The notes beneath the pieces were generated by a model. The model saw only the letters and a program-made list of their open reading frames with translations, made no database searches and was not told where the DNA came from. A program made the translations under genes and the position numbers. 19,408 nucleotides of DNA from Immundisolibacteraceae bacterium (GTDB lineage Bacteria; Pseudomonadota; Gammaproteobacteria; Immundisolibacterales; Immundisolibacteraceae). The stretch is from assembly GCA_016763355.1 (NCBI GenBank), contig JAESTY010000369.1:1-19408 (forward strand), read 5' to 3'. Of the stretch, positions 1 to 7,342 are shown in pieces (positions within the stretch are counted from its first letter, which is position 1; the number at the start of each line of letters is the position of its first letter).

Positions 1-130
1 GATTCCTACGCGTTACTCACCCGTCCGCCACTCGACGCCTGGGAGCAAGCTCCCATCGTTTCCGTTCGACTTGCATGTGTTAAGCATACCGCCAGCGTTC
101 AATCTGAGCCATGATCAAACTCTTCAGTTA
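1..130 (-). rRNA. rrs: 16S ribosomal RNA, 5' end (partial)
   Basis: Read on the minus strand, the sequence begins with the conserved 16S start (AACTGAAGAGTTTGATCATG) and continues through the universal GCTCAGATTGAACGCTGGCG region, the AACACATGCAAGTCGAACG block and the GTGGCGGACGGGTGAGTAA block. Position 130 aligns with base 1 of E. coli 16S. Only about the first 130 bases are inside the window; the rest lies to the left. The variable V1 hairpin (around positions 39-55) has a short GGGAGCTTGCTCCC form. The fragment is gammaproteobacterial in character but too short for assignment to a genus. Confidence 0.97.
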
Positions 131-141
131 CGTATCATGTT

Positions 142-157
142 TGACTGCAAGCAGTCA
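142..157 (-). other. rRNA leader hairpin
   Basis: A perfect 7-bp inverted repeat (TGACTGC / GCAGTCA with two bases between) lies 12 bases upstream of the mature 16S 5' end. It is in the transcribed leader, so it can fold in the precursor. This is inferred to be a leader structure near the 16S processing site. The RNase III stem itself needs the 3' flank of 16S, which is outside the window. Confidence 0.45.
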
Positions 158-260
158 GTTCTTTCACGCTCATATCAGCCTCGAAAGACCAATGTTAGCG
201 CTTGTTTCATGCGATTAATCTGCATCAATGCAAGCGCCCACACAAATTGCTTGATTTAGT

Positions 261-272
261 TTTTAAAGAGCG
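261..272 (-). promoter_or_regulatory. rRNA antitermination boxA
   Basis: The minus strand reads CGCTCTTTAAAAA in the rRNA leader, about 30 bases downstream of the promoter. This matches the boxA core of bacterial rRNA operons (TGCTCTTTAACA), which recruits NusB/NusE for antitermination. The next leader bases (CAATTTGTGTGGGCGCTTG, about 229-247) are also of the type seen after boxA in gammaproteobacterial rrn leaders. Confidence 0.7.
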
Positions 273-306
273 GCTACCGAGCCCGTGGGCAGTAGCGAGG
301 TGGCGT

Positions 307-334
307 ATTATAGGGCCCTATTCCTGACCGTCAA
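307..334 (-). promoter_or_regulatory. rRNA operon sigma-70 promoter with UP-like region
   Basis: On the minus strand, TTGACG (334-329) is separated by 16 bases from a perfect TATAAT (312-307). The short spacer and a GC-rich stretch after the -10 are typical of growth-rate and stringently controlled rRNA promoters. Directly upstream, 335-360 is strongly A/T-rich (with repeated AAATC units), fitting an UP element bound by the RNA polymerase alpha subunits. Transcription would start near 300, giving a leader of about 170 bases before 16S. Confidence 0.85.
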
Positions 335-413
335 CGCTTATTTGATTTGATTTAATATTACCGTTTACGGTGATGCAAGTCGCTAGTTAAGCACTACTTT
401 CCAAACCATTGTT

Positions 414-1628
414 TTAGTTAACGGTTACGCGGCAAAAGCGCCTTTTACCAACCTGATAAAGATGCTCAGATGGCGCTAAAATTAGTTTTTTACCGGGCTC
501 TACTCGATTCCCATCAATTTTCACTGCACCCTGCTTGATCATACGGTGCGCGTCCGATGTACTGGCGGTTAGTCCGGCCTCTTTCAATAAATTGGCTAAT
601 GGAATCCCTTCTGCTGGCGCGGTTAGTTCTACAGCAGGAACATCTTCCGGCACCGCACCATGCTTAAAGCGGGCGGTGAATTCATCGCTAGCGGATTGAC
701 CAGCGCCGGTGCCATGAAAACGATCAACCAGCTCGATAGCCAATTGCACTTTCACATCACGAGGATTGGTGCCCGCCTCTACCTGCGCTTTAAGCGCATC
801 TATCTCCGCATTGCTCTTAAACGAGAGCAGCTCAAAGTAACGCCACATCAACTCATCTGACACAGACATCACCTTGCCGTACATGTCAGCAGGTAGGTCA
901 GAGACACCTATATAGTTATCCAATGATTTAGACATCTTCTGCACGCCGTCCAACCCTTCGAGGATAGGCATGGTCAGAATGACCTGAGGCACCTGGCCCT
1001 CTAGCTGCTGCAGGTGACGCCCTACTAACAGGTTGAACTTCTGATCAGTCCCACCTAATTCAATATCTGCTTCAAGTGCAACCGAGTCATAGCCCTGGAC
1101 TAATGGATAAAGAAATTCATGAATGGCAATCGATTGACCACTTTTATAGCGCTTACTGAAATCGTCTCGCTCGAGCATACGCGCCACATTATATTTGGCC
1201 GCTAACTTGATCATGCCGGTTGAGCCAAGCTGTTCGAGCCAGGTTGAGTTGTATACAACCTCGGTTAGTTCAGGGTCGAGGATCTTGAACACCTGATCCT
1301 GGTAGGAACGGGCATTCTCCATAATCTGCTCTTCTTCTAACGGTTTTCGAGTGACATTTTTGCCAGTTGGGTCTCCAATTCGAGCGGTAAAATCGCCCAC
1401 CAGAAATATCACGTGATGACCAAGCTGCTGAAAAGCGCGCAACTTATTGATTAACACGGTGTGACCCAAGTGCAGGTCTGGCGCAGTTGGATCGAAACCT
1501 GCTTTGATTCGCAAGGGCCGACCCAGCTTGAGTTTTTCAATAAGCTCCTGCTCGGGAATAATTTCTTCTGCTCCACGATTAATCACGGCAAGCTGTTCAT
1601 CGATCGACGGCATGGAACTCACAGACAT
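414..1628 (-). CDS. tyrS: Tyrosyl-tRNA synthetase
   Basis: This 404-residue class I aminoacyl-tRNA synthetase charges tRNA-Tyr with tyrosine in the cytoplasm. The HIGH-type signature is HLGH at residues 53-56 (within FDPTAPDLHLGH), and KMSKS is at 231-235. The C-terminal part from about residue 335 is an S4-type RNA-binding domain. The early layout, with HLGH near residue 53 rather than near 45, fits the TyrZ-like subfamily found in Pseudomonas. The start is the ATG at 1628; only a weak purine stretch (GTAGAGAAA) precedes it. It lies between the rRNA promoter and a divergent cell-wall peptidase gene, the same neighbourhood as I recall from Pseudomonas. It ends 79 bases before the rRNA -35 box; I see no clear terminator between them. 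Confidence 0.97.
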   Translation of the reverse strand: MSVSSMPSIDEQLAVINRGAEEIIPEQELIEKLKLGRPLRIKAGFDPTAPDLHLGHTVLINKLRAFQQLGHHVIFLVGDFTARIGDPTGKNVTRKPLEEEQIMENARSYQDQVFKILDPELTEVVYNSTWLEQLGSTGMIKLAAKYNVARMLERDDFSKRYKSGQSIAIHEFLYPLVQGYDSVALEADIELGGTDQKFNLLVGRHLQQLEGQVPQVILTMPILEGLDGVQKMSKSLDNYIGVSDLPADMYGKVMSVSDELMWRYFELLSFKSNAEIDALKAQVEAGTNPRDVKVQLAIELVDRFHGTGAGQSASDEFTARFKHGAVPEDVPAVELTAPAEGIPLANLLKEAGLTASTSDAHRMIKQGAVKIDGNRVEPGKKLILAPSEHLYQVGKRRFCRVTVN

Positions 1629-1942
1629 CTGTTTTCTCTACTGCTTAAGTATTTATCGAATCAAGAAACCCAGCGTAACCGACCACAAGATCAGCCCGGA
1701 AGTTGCTCAACGAGGAATAGGTTCATTTTGCGTCGGGAATTGACTACCCACGCCCACCATTTAGATCCACTGTGGGACGCAGATTGTCTTGCTCTCTGGA
1801 GCGGCAGTGCAAGGCCAAACCAACCAGTCATGGAACAATAGTGCAGACCTAAGATATAGTCGCTATAAAATGATGCCTATATTTTAACCTGCCGAACAGC
1901 CTGGCCGCTCGCATCAATAACCAACATCAAGGCAAGACCGAC
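1629..1942. promoter_or_regulatory. Divergent intergenic region, tyrS / M23 peptidase
   Basis: This 314-base stretch holds no credible gene and must carry promoters for both flanking genes. Towards the peptidase gene, -10-like hexamers TATAGT (1855-1860) and TATAAA (1864-1869) are visible, with only a weak -35 (GGAACA, 1832-1837, 17 bases upstream of the first). On the minus strand, a weak TTGCAC / GACAAT pair with an 18-base spacer (about 1783-1812) could serve tyrS. None of these is strong enough to call alone. I see no T-box or riboswitch-like structure. Confidence 0.35.
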
Positions 1943-3358
1943 TTGCTCTCCTTTGATCGCAAACCCTACAAACTCGCTGCACGCAGGATAAACACTGGTC
2001 GGTCGCTGCCTGCCTTGAATCGTAACCTGACAATTTGTTTCACAGCAGGGTTCAGTCTACTAATAATGGTACTTTTCGGCAGTAACGACTCATCTCAACC
2101 GAATTCCGAGCCTTCAGCTCGATATCGCCAACAATTGCTCGGCTCTGAGATGCAGCTATCACCACTGCCATTACCCTTTGCAGGATCAACTACTACCGAA
2201 TCTACTCCACAACAGAAAACCTCCCCATCAATAGAACCATCGGACACAATCGAAACAGCCCCGATAAAATGGCGTTCGGAACGAATTAAGGCTGGCGATA
2301 GTTTTGCAATTGCGATGCAGCGACTGGGGCACTCTGCATCGATGGTTGCCAACATCATGCTCACCGGACCTGCGGCCCAGCAGCTCACTCACATCAAACC
2401 CGGACATCTGCTGGAACTCTACGAAACCAAAACCGGACTTGAGCAGATCCGCTACGAGATAGACCCACTCACTCGTCTAGAAATCATCCTCAATACAACT
2501 CCACCGAAAGCTGCCGTAGTCGACTTGCCAGTAGAGACCCGCTTTCGCCATGCCAGCGCTGACATAGACTCTTCCCTTTACCTCGCGGGCCTAAAAGCCG
2601 ATTTAAGTGACGCACTTATCATGGAGTTAGCCAATATTTTTGGCTGGGACGTCGATTTCACCCTTGATCTTCGTAAGGGGGATCGATTCACTGTTGTTTA
2701 TTCAGAACTTTATCTCAACGCTGAAAAAGTCAGCGATGGTCAAATTTACGCTGCAGAACTCATTACACGACGGCGCCAGATAAGAGCGACACGGTATGAA
2801 GATAAATCTGGCGCAATCAGCTACTACACGCCAGAAGGTAAGAGCATGCGCAAAGCATTCTCTCAAAACCCACTGCCAATAACCCGGGTGACCTCCAGGT
2901 TTAATCCCAACCGATTACATCCAATATTTAAGACCCGCCGGCCTCACCGCGGTGTGGACTATGGCGCAGCAAGTGGCACCCCGGTAAGAACCACCGGTGA
3001 CGGCAAAGTAATATTTAAAGGTAAAAAAAATGGCTACGGCAACACAGTCATTATTCAGCACGGTCAACGCTACACCACACTCTATGCTCATTTGAAAAGC
3101 TTTTCGCGCAAACTGCGCCAGGGTAGTTCGGTTAAGCAGGGCCAAACCATTGCATATGTGGGCCAAACTGGCTGGGCCACGGGACCACATCTGCATTATG
3201 AATTTCGCGTTAACGGCGTACATAAAAACCCACTCACGGTAAAACTACCGCCAGCAACACCTGTAAAACCAAACGAAAAACACCGTTTTCTGGCCCAGGT
3301 AAAACCTTACATAGAACAACTCGACACTCTTTCCTCACACCAACTGGCTAGCAATTGA
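1943..3358 (+). CDS. M23 family peptidoglycan endopeptidase, membrane-anchored (MepM-like)
   Basis: This is a 471-residue zinc endopeptidase predicted to cleave peptide cross-links of peptidoglycan in the periplasm. It has a short basic cytoplasmic tail, one membrane segment (about residues 29-46), a Ser/Pro/Thr-rich linker (to about 105), an OapA/LysM-like domain (about 108-180), a middle Csd3-like domain (about 200-310) and a C-terminal LytM/M23 domain (about 320-435). All zinc and catalytic positions are intact: HxxxD at H335 and D339, H383 in YAHL, and HxH at H416 and H418 in GPHLHYE. The start is TTG at 1943, preceded by CAAGGCAAG as a modest ribosome-binding site. The frame is open back to 1874 without an ATG, so the start is uncertain. 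It overlaps anmK by 4 bases, so the two are probably translationally coupled. Confidence 0.93.
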   Translation: MLSFDRKPYKLAARRINTGRSLPALNRNLTICFTAGFSLLIMVLFGSNDSSQPNSEPSARYRQQLLGSEMQLSPLPLPFAGSTTTESTPQQKTSPSIEPSDTIETAPIKWRSERIKAGDSFAIAMQRLGHSASMVANIMLTGPAAQQLTHIKPGHLLELYETKTGLEQIRYEIDPLTRLEIILNTTPPKAAVVDLPVETRFRHASADIDSSLYLAGLKADLSDALIMELANIFGWDVDFTLDLRKGDRFTVVYSELYLNAEKVSDGQIYAAELITRRRQIRATRYEDKSGAISYYTPEGKSMRKAFSQNPLPITRVTSRFNPNRLHPIFKTRRPHRGVDYGAASGTPVRTTGDGKVIFKGKKNGYGNTVIIQHGQRYTTLYAHLKSFSRKLRQGSSVKQGQTIAYVGQTGWATGPHLHYEFRVNGVHKNPLTVKLPPATPVKPNEKHRFLAQVKPYIEQLDTLSSHQLASN

Positions 3359-4470
3359 TTAAAACGGCCGGCGAACGCTTTATCGGCATTATGTCGGGAA
3401 CCAGCCACGATGGACTGGACGCCGCCTTAGTCGAGATTGATAACCAGAAATTATCGCTAATCGGCACCGAATGCCTGAATTTCTCCGACCAACTGCGCCA
3501 GCAATTACTTGGCTTTAACGACCTGAACAATAGCCGCTCGCTCGACCAGGTATTACCCGCAGGCAGAGCATTCTCCGCATTGGTAAACCAGCTAATCGAA
3601 ACCCTGCTGGAGAGCTGCAATATAAAAAGTAGTGAAATTACCGCTGTAGGCTGTCACGGCCACACACTGCGGCATAGCCCTACAGGTAATTTCGGCTATA
3701 GCTACCAACTCGTAGATGGCGCTGCCCTGGCAATCGAATGCGGTATCCCGGTGGTGTGTGATTTCCGCAGCGGCGATATTGCCCTCGGTGGAACTGGCGC
3801 CCCCCTGGCTCCGGCATTCCATCAGTTTATGTTTAGTAGCGATCAGGAACATCGGGTGATTGCCAATATTGGCGGCATTGCCAACATCACCTTGCTACCC
3901 CTCGATGGGCAACCCACAGCTGGCCTTGATACGGGTCCGGGCAATTTGTTGATGGACTACTGCACAGAGCGGTATTTTGACCAGCGTTATGACGATCGAG
4001 GCAACATTGCTCGCAGTGGAACAATCGAACCAACGTTGTTAAAAAAACTACTTGATCACGACTATTTCAAACAGCCAGCACCGAAAAGTACCGGTAGAGA
4101 AATATTCAATAGCGACTGGTTAGTTAGCCTGACTAATGACCAGATCGAGCCACATTCATTATTAGCAACAGTGACTGAACTGACCGCGGTAACCCTGGCT
4201 GACGAGATTATTAAAACTGGATATAGCCAAGGCTCGGTTATGGTCTGCGGCGGTGGTAGCCATAATGACTACCTGCTTGAAAGAATCCAGCATCATTGCA
4301 ATGACTGGAAAATTACCACTACCCTTACCGCAGGGTTTGATCCGGACTGGATTGAAGCCGCTGCCTTCGGCTGGCTTGCTCACCAGCGCTGGCACCGGCT
4401 ACCCGGCAACCTGACGTCGGTTACCGGAGCCAGACGAGAAACTATTCTCGGTGCAGTCTACTTACCTTAA
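3355..4470 (+). CDS. anmK: 1,6-anhydro-N-acetylmuramic acid kinase
   Basis: AnmK (371 residues) opens the anhydro ring of anhMurNAc, released by lytic transglycosylases, and phosphorylates it to MurNAc-6-phosphate, a step of peptidoglycan recycling in the cytoplasm. Family marks are the N-terminal phosphate-binding GIMSGTSHDGLDAAL (11-25), GCHGHTLRHSP (99-109), NIGGIANIT (171-179) and DTGPGN (192-197) with the presumed catalytic Asp192. The length is normal for the family. The start is TTG at 3355, inside the stop of the upstream peptidase (TTGA overlap). The only nearby ATG is Met13 within the conserved phosphate-binding loop, so TTG is the credible start. The pairing puts a wall-cutting enzyme and a wall-recycling enzyme in one operon. 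It converges on erpA with 27 bases between; no clear terminator is visible. Confidence 0.96.
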   Translation: MIKTAGERFIGIMSGTSHDGLDAALVEIDNQKLSLIGTECLNFSDQLRQQLLGFNDLNNSRSLDQVLPAGRAFSALVNQLIETLLESCNIKSSEITAVGCHGHTLRHSPTGNFGYSYQLVDGAALAIECGIPVVCDFRSGDIALGGTGAPLAPAFHQFMFSSDQEHRVIANIGGIANITLLPLDGQPTAGLDTGPGNLLMDYCTERYFDQRYDDRGNIARSGTIEPTLLKKLLDHDYFKQPAPKSTGREIFNSDWLVSLTNDQIEPHSLLATVTELTAVTLADEIIKTGYSQGSVMVCGGGSHNDYLLERIQHHCNDWKITTTLTAGFDPDWIEAAAFGWLAHQRWHRLPGNLTSVTGARRETILGAVYLP

Positions 4471-4497
4471 AGAACAGCCCGCCTTACGGTTAGCAAA

Positions 4498-4836
4498 TTA
4501 AACGCTAAACGAAGAACCACAGCCACAGGTTGTCGCGGCATTCGGGTTGCGAATAACGAACTGCGCACCCTGAAAGTCTTCCTTGTAGTCAATCTCGGCA
4601 CCGTCCAGGTATTGCATACTCATTGGATCGATTAGCAGGGTCACGCCGTCGGTATTGACCTGGGAGTCGTCTTCATCAACATCTTCATCAAAGGTAAAAC
4701 CGTACTGGAACCCAGAACAACCGCCGCCGGTGATGAACACCCGTAACTTTAGCTCTTCACTGTCTTCGTCATCCATCAGCTCGCGTACCCGACCTGCCGC
4801 AGCACTCGTAAAAACCAGCTCATTCATTGCACCCAT
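4498..4836 (-). CDS. erpA: A-type iron-sulfur cluster insertion protein ErpA
   Basis: This 112-residue A-type carrier takes Fe-S clusters from the assembly machinery and delivers them to apoproteins (in E. coli including IspG of isoprenoid synthesis). The three cluster-binding cysteines are present: Cys40 in GGGCSGFQYGF, and Cys104 and Cys106 in the C-terminal TTCGCGSSF. The length and acidic middle section match ErpA better than IscA or SufA. The ATG at 4836 has an AGGAG box 6 bases upstream; the TAG stop of the bactofilin gene runs directly into this box (TAGGAG), leaving 9 bases between the genes, so they are likely co-transcribed. It is the last gene of the argC-led block, and its transcript would run towards the end of anmK. 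Confidence 0.95.
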   Translation of the reverse strand: MGAMNELVFTSAAAGRVRELMDDEDSEELKLRVFITGGGCSGFQYGFTFDEDVDEDDSQVNTDGVTLLIDPMSMQYLDGAEIDYKEDFQGAQFVIRNPNAATTCGCGSSFSV

Positions 4837-4845
4837 TACTAACTC

Positions 4846-5292
4846 CTAATTTCTGTTTTCAATCGCCGCAGAACCGGGAACCATCGCAGGTTCATCCAGC
4901 GCAATCTGCAGGGCCCCAACTTCACTGCCAGAATGAACTAACTGACCATTCACTTCGGCGCCAACGGACATTTCTAAAAAGTTATACCGCACGTTACCCG
5001 TTACTCTTGCATGCTCTTTTAAGGCGATATATTCGGTAGCGACCACATCGCCGATTACCGTACCATCGAGCACTTGATGCGGAACATCTACACAGCCTTC
5101 AACGACGCCATCCTTACTGAGCGTCAACGAACCTTCGTCGCCATCACGGCAAATAAGGTTGCCCCGAACCCGACCTTCGACCACCAGGCCACCCTTAAAA
5201 ATAAGATCTCCATTGATCTCACTTTTCGGCCCGATCAATGTTTCGAGTGATTCTTTACCTGCCTTCTGAAAGGCTTTATTTCTCTTCTTCAT
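4846..5292 (-). CDS. Bactofilin family protein (polymer-forming cytoskeletal, DUF583)
   Basis: A small protein of about 148 residues. After a basic N-terminus (MKKRNKAF), a central region of about 100 residues is made of short beta-strand turns with glycines at regular spacing (IxGDLxFKGGLVVEGRVRGNL and similar), typical of the bactofilin beta-helix. Bactofilins self-assemble into nucleotide-free filaments, often at the membrane, and in several bacteria scaffold peptidoglycan enzymes. No membrane segment is seen. Two starts are possible: ATG at 5292 (GGGGAG 7 bases upstream; shorter overlap with the upstream gene) and ATG at 5307 (GGGAG 7 bases upstream; five more residues). I chose 5292. It overlaps the end of the bitopic coiled-coil gene and is followed after 9 bases by erpA. 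A direct role here is inferred from family and context. Confidence 0.85.
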   Translation of the reverse strand: MKKRNKAFQKAGKESLETLIGPKSEINGDLIFKGGLVVEGRVRGNLICRDGDEGSLTLSKDGVVEGCVDVPHQVLDGTVIGDVVATEYIALKEHARVTGNVRYNFLEMSVGAEVNGQLVHSGSEVGALQIALDEPAMVPGSAAIENRN

Positions 5293-5983
5293 TTCCCTGC
5301 TCCCCATCGAGCAACTCCCGCCATGAATACTGCTTTATTGAGTCAACTCCATTCACTACTGACACCTTAACCACCAGGTCAGGGTCAGAGGTCAGCGGAC
5401 TGATCAAACCTTCATAACTTCCATATACCTGAAATTTAAATTCATGCAGACCAACCTGCTGGGCTGCTTCACCCGTACCGACCATCAGTTCCACTTTACC
5501 GCTCACCTGATCATCGGCTGTCAACGGTTGTGCTAACAGGAGATGATAACGGTATTCACCTAGATTTTCAGTCGTGAATACCTCAAACCGATGAACAAAA
5601 ATACCGACGTCCTCAACACTTCGATCAGCAAGCCGGGTGTAGAGTTCCAGTTCCTTGCGCAATCCGGTGAACTGCCCCCGCACTAATCGCAGCTCTTTGG
5701 CAATATTCTGCTGAGCTAACAGATCAAGCTCATGTTGCTGATGTAAGCCAGCGTTTTCACGACTCAGGGCTATAGAGCGTTCTGCTAGACGATTTAATTC
5801 CTGCTCTACAACACTAAAATTCTGCACAAGTTCCGCGTAGTTACCCGCTCGGTGCTCACCACCTAATCTGTATAACAGCATCCCTATTAGCAGCAGTGCA
5901 ACAAACAACACCAGCTTAAGCCATCTGGCTGCGGATTTATTAGTTCGACTGATTCGGTATTCCGGCTGCATTACTTTATCCAT
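5276..5983 (-). CDS. Bitopic membrane protein with coiled coil, DUF6776 type
   Basis: This 235-residue protein of unknown function has a short basic cytoplasmic N-terminus, one membrane segment (about 22-40, KLVLFVALLLIGMLLYRLG), a heptad-rich coiled coil (about 48-118) and a C-terminal globular domain (about 125-225, beta-rich by appearance) expected in the periplasm. The order argC, this gene, bactofilin, erpA matches what I recall around Pseudomonas PA0662-PA0665, whose equivalent is annotated DUF6776. Its last codons overlap the start of the bactofilin gene, suggesting coupled translation and a possible shared role, such as a membrane anchor for the filament; that is inference. The ATG at 5983 follows a weak GCGGA box. 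Domain architecture is clear; function is not known. Confidence 0.82.
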   Translation of the reverse strand: MDKVMQPEYRISRTNKSAARWLKLVLFVALLLIGMLLYRLGGEHRAGNYAELVQNFSVVEQELNRLAERSIALSRENAGLHQQHELDLLAQQNIAKELRLVRGQFTGLRKELELYTRLADRSVEDVGIFVHRFEVFTTENLGEYRYHLLLAQPLTADDQVSGKVELMVGTGEAAQQVGLHEFKFQVYGSYEGLISPLTSDPDLVVKVSVVNGVDSIKQYSWRELLDGEQGNEEEK

Positions 5984-6007
5984 ATTATCCGCAGAGGGAT
6001 CAACAAA

Positions 6008-7033
6008 TCAGGGTAGCTGTGCAACTAGATTCAAACCAGCACCTTCTTCGACACCGACCATCAAATTCATGCATTGCACTGCCTGCCCAGCGGCTCCCTT
6101 AAGAAGATTATCGATCACCGAGAGCACTACCAGCTGGTCTCCCTGTTGATGCAACGCAATCTGACATTGATTACTACCGCGGACATGGCGGGTACGCGGA
6201 TGAGCCCCAGCAGGCAAAAAATCTACAAATTGTTCATTTGCATAACGCGTTTCAAACAAGGCTCGTATGTCATCGGCCCCCGCATCTACCTGCAGGTACA
6301 GCGTTGCGTGAATCCCCCGAAGCATTGGAATTAAATGGGGCACAAAAACCAGCGTCTGCTCAGCACCGCTAACCTGATTTAAGGTCTGTGAAATCTCCGG
6401 ATGGTGCCGATGGGCAAAAACGTTATAGGCGTGAAGACTCTCCGTCACCTCACAAAACAGCAAATCAACGCTGGCATTGCGCCCAGCCCCACTGACCCCA
6501 GATTTAGTGTCCGCAATAACGCTACCTTTCACTGCAACCGCAGATTCAAGCACCGGCAACAGACCAAGGGTTGTTGCAGTTGGGTAACAACCAGGCGCCG
6601 CCACCAGCTGGGCCGCAGAAATCGCCTGCCGATTCAGCTCAGGCAATCCATAAACCGCTTGCTCCAGTAACTCCGGGCAAGTATGGGGCATGCCATACCA
6701 CTGCTCCCAGACATCCGGATTGCGCAACCTGAAATCCGCAGCAAGATCCACAACCTTAACTCCAGCCTTCAGCAGTTCAGGAACCAACCCCATAGCAACT
6801 CCGTTAGGAGTCGCAAAAAACACCAGGTCACATCGTGAAAGTAGATCGACGTCCACCGGAGCAAATACTAAATCAGTGACACCGCGTAAATTTGGAAAGG
6901 TGGCCGCAACCGGAGTGCCGGTCAGAGAACGGGAAGTCACTGTGGTTAGCTTGACCAGCGGATGAGCCAACAACAACCGCAGCAACTCGCCGCCGGTATA
7001 ACCGGATCCACCTACTACGCCAATAGAAATCAT
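6008..7033 (-). CDS. argC: N-acetyl-gamma-glutamyl-phosphate reductase
   Basis: ArgC (341 residues) reduces N-acetyl-glutamyl-5-phosphate to N-acetylglutamate semialdehyde with NADPH, the third step of arginine synthesis. The Rossmann signature GVVGGSGYTGGELLRLL is at residues 5-21, and the catalytic cysteine is Cys149 in APGCYPTATTLG. The C-terminal part contains FVPHLIPMLRGIHATLYL, also typical. Length is normal for the family. The ATG at 7033 is preceded by AAAGG about 10 bases upstream. It is the first gene of a minus-strand block (argC, DUF6776, bactofilin, erpA; 24 bases to the next gene). The 223 bases between it and the upstream tRNA hold a terminator candidate and an inverted repeat, so argC probably has its own promoter, though I could not identify one convincingly. 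Confidence 0.96.
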   Translation of the reverse strand: MISIGVVGGSGYTGGELLRLLLAHPLVKLTTVTSRSLTGTPVAATFPNLRGVTDLVFAPVDVDLLSRCDLVFFATPNGVAMGLVPELLKAGVKVVDLAADFRLRNPDVWEQWYGMPHTCPELLEQAVYGLPELNRQAISAAQLVAAPGCYPTATTLGLLPVLESAVAVKGSVIADTKSGVSGAGRNASVDLLFCEVTESLHAYNVFAHRHHPEISQTLNQVSGAEQTLVFVPHLIPMLRGIHATLYLQVDAGADDIRALFETRYANEQFVDFLPAGAHPRTRHVRGSNQCQIALHQQGDQLVVLSVIDNLLKGAAGQAVQCMNLMVGVEEGAGLNLVAQLP

Positions 7034-7062
7034 GTCATAAAGACCTTTAAGTAAGCTATTTC

Positions 7063-7102
7063 AAGCCCCTATTCGAACCCCAACGCTCTACCCAAGGGGC
7101 TT
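7063..7102 (-). repeat. 8-bp inverted repeat in argC leader
   Basis: A perfect inverted repeat (AAGCCCCT at 7063-7070, AGGGGCTT at 7095-7102) encloses 24 bases that contain a second GGGG run (opposite 7078-7081) able to pair with the same CCCC. Two mutually exclusive hairpins are therefore possible in the RNA 30 to 70 bases before the argC start. It could be an operator or an RNA element; there is no run of U after it, so it is not a standard terminator. Confidence 0.4.
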
Positions 7103-7111
7103 CCGGACTTA

Positions 7112-7132
7112 ACAAAAGCTCCCTAAGGAAGC
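7112..7132 (-). terminator. Candidate Rho-independent terminator after tRNA-Gln
   Basis: The minus strand reads GCTTCC TTA GGGAGC followed by TTTTGTT: a 6-bp stem (one G-U pair), a 3-base loop and a short U run. It lies about 125 bases downstream of tRNA-Gln and could end the rplM-rpsI-tRNA transcript before argC. The stem is short, so this is a moderate call. Confidence 0.4.
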
Positions 7133-7256
7133 GCGATTCGCCCTCAAAACAGCAGCGAAACTGGGTCTGCGAATGCGACCCGATGGTTACGAAACAACTG
7201 CCAGCACTATCAACCGAGCTAACAACATAGCCACCTCTCTAACAGATGGCCCAAAC

Positions 7257-7330
7257 TGGTTGGGAGACTAGGATTCGAACCTAGGTTGGCGGAGTCAGAG
7301 TCCGCAGTCCTACCACTAGACGATCCCCCA
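7257..7330 (-). tRNA. tRNA-Gln (anticodon CUG)
   Basis: A complete 74-base cloverleaf ending in an encoded CCA. The acceptor stem is TGGGGGA / TCTCCCA (one G-U pair), the anticodon stem GCGGA / TCCGC encloses loop CTCTGAC (anticodon CTG, reading CAG), and the T arm is CTAGG-TTCGAAT-CCTAG. The weak first pair U1-A72 is a glutamine-type feature. The discriminator base is A73 rather than the usual G73, and the D arm (CGTCTAGTGGTAGGAC) resembles that of tRNA-Glu. It begins 12 bases after the rpsI stop codon on the same strand with no promoter between, so it is probably cut out of the rplM-rpsI transcript. Confidence 0.93.
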
Positions 7331-7342
7331 ATAACCGGCGAA

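Noticed and set aside
71..259. 62-codon frame on the plus strand over the 16S 5' end and leader
   Set aside because: It is antisense to rRNA and its leader.
360..376. ACCGT/ACGGT palindrome between tyrS and the rRNA promoter as a tyrS terminator
   Set aside because: The stem is only about 5 bp with two bases between and there is no T run after it on the minus strand.
7071..7085. GGTTCGAAT in the argC leader, like a tRNA T loop
   Set aside because: The flanking five bases on each side (TGGGG and AGGGG) do not pair, and no other cloverleaf arm is present.
7230..7250. Hairpin GCCATCT / AGGTGGC just after tRNA-Gln as a terminator
   Set aside because: A 7-bp stem with a G-U pair is followed by TATGTTGTT, too weak a U-tract; the hairpin at 7112-7132 is the better candidate.
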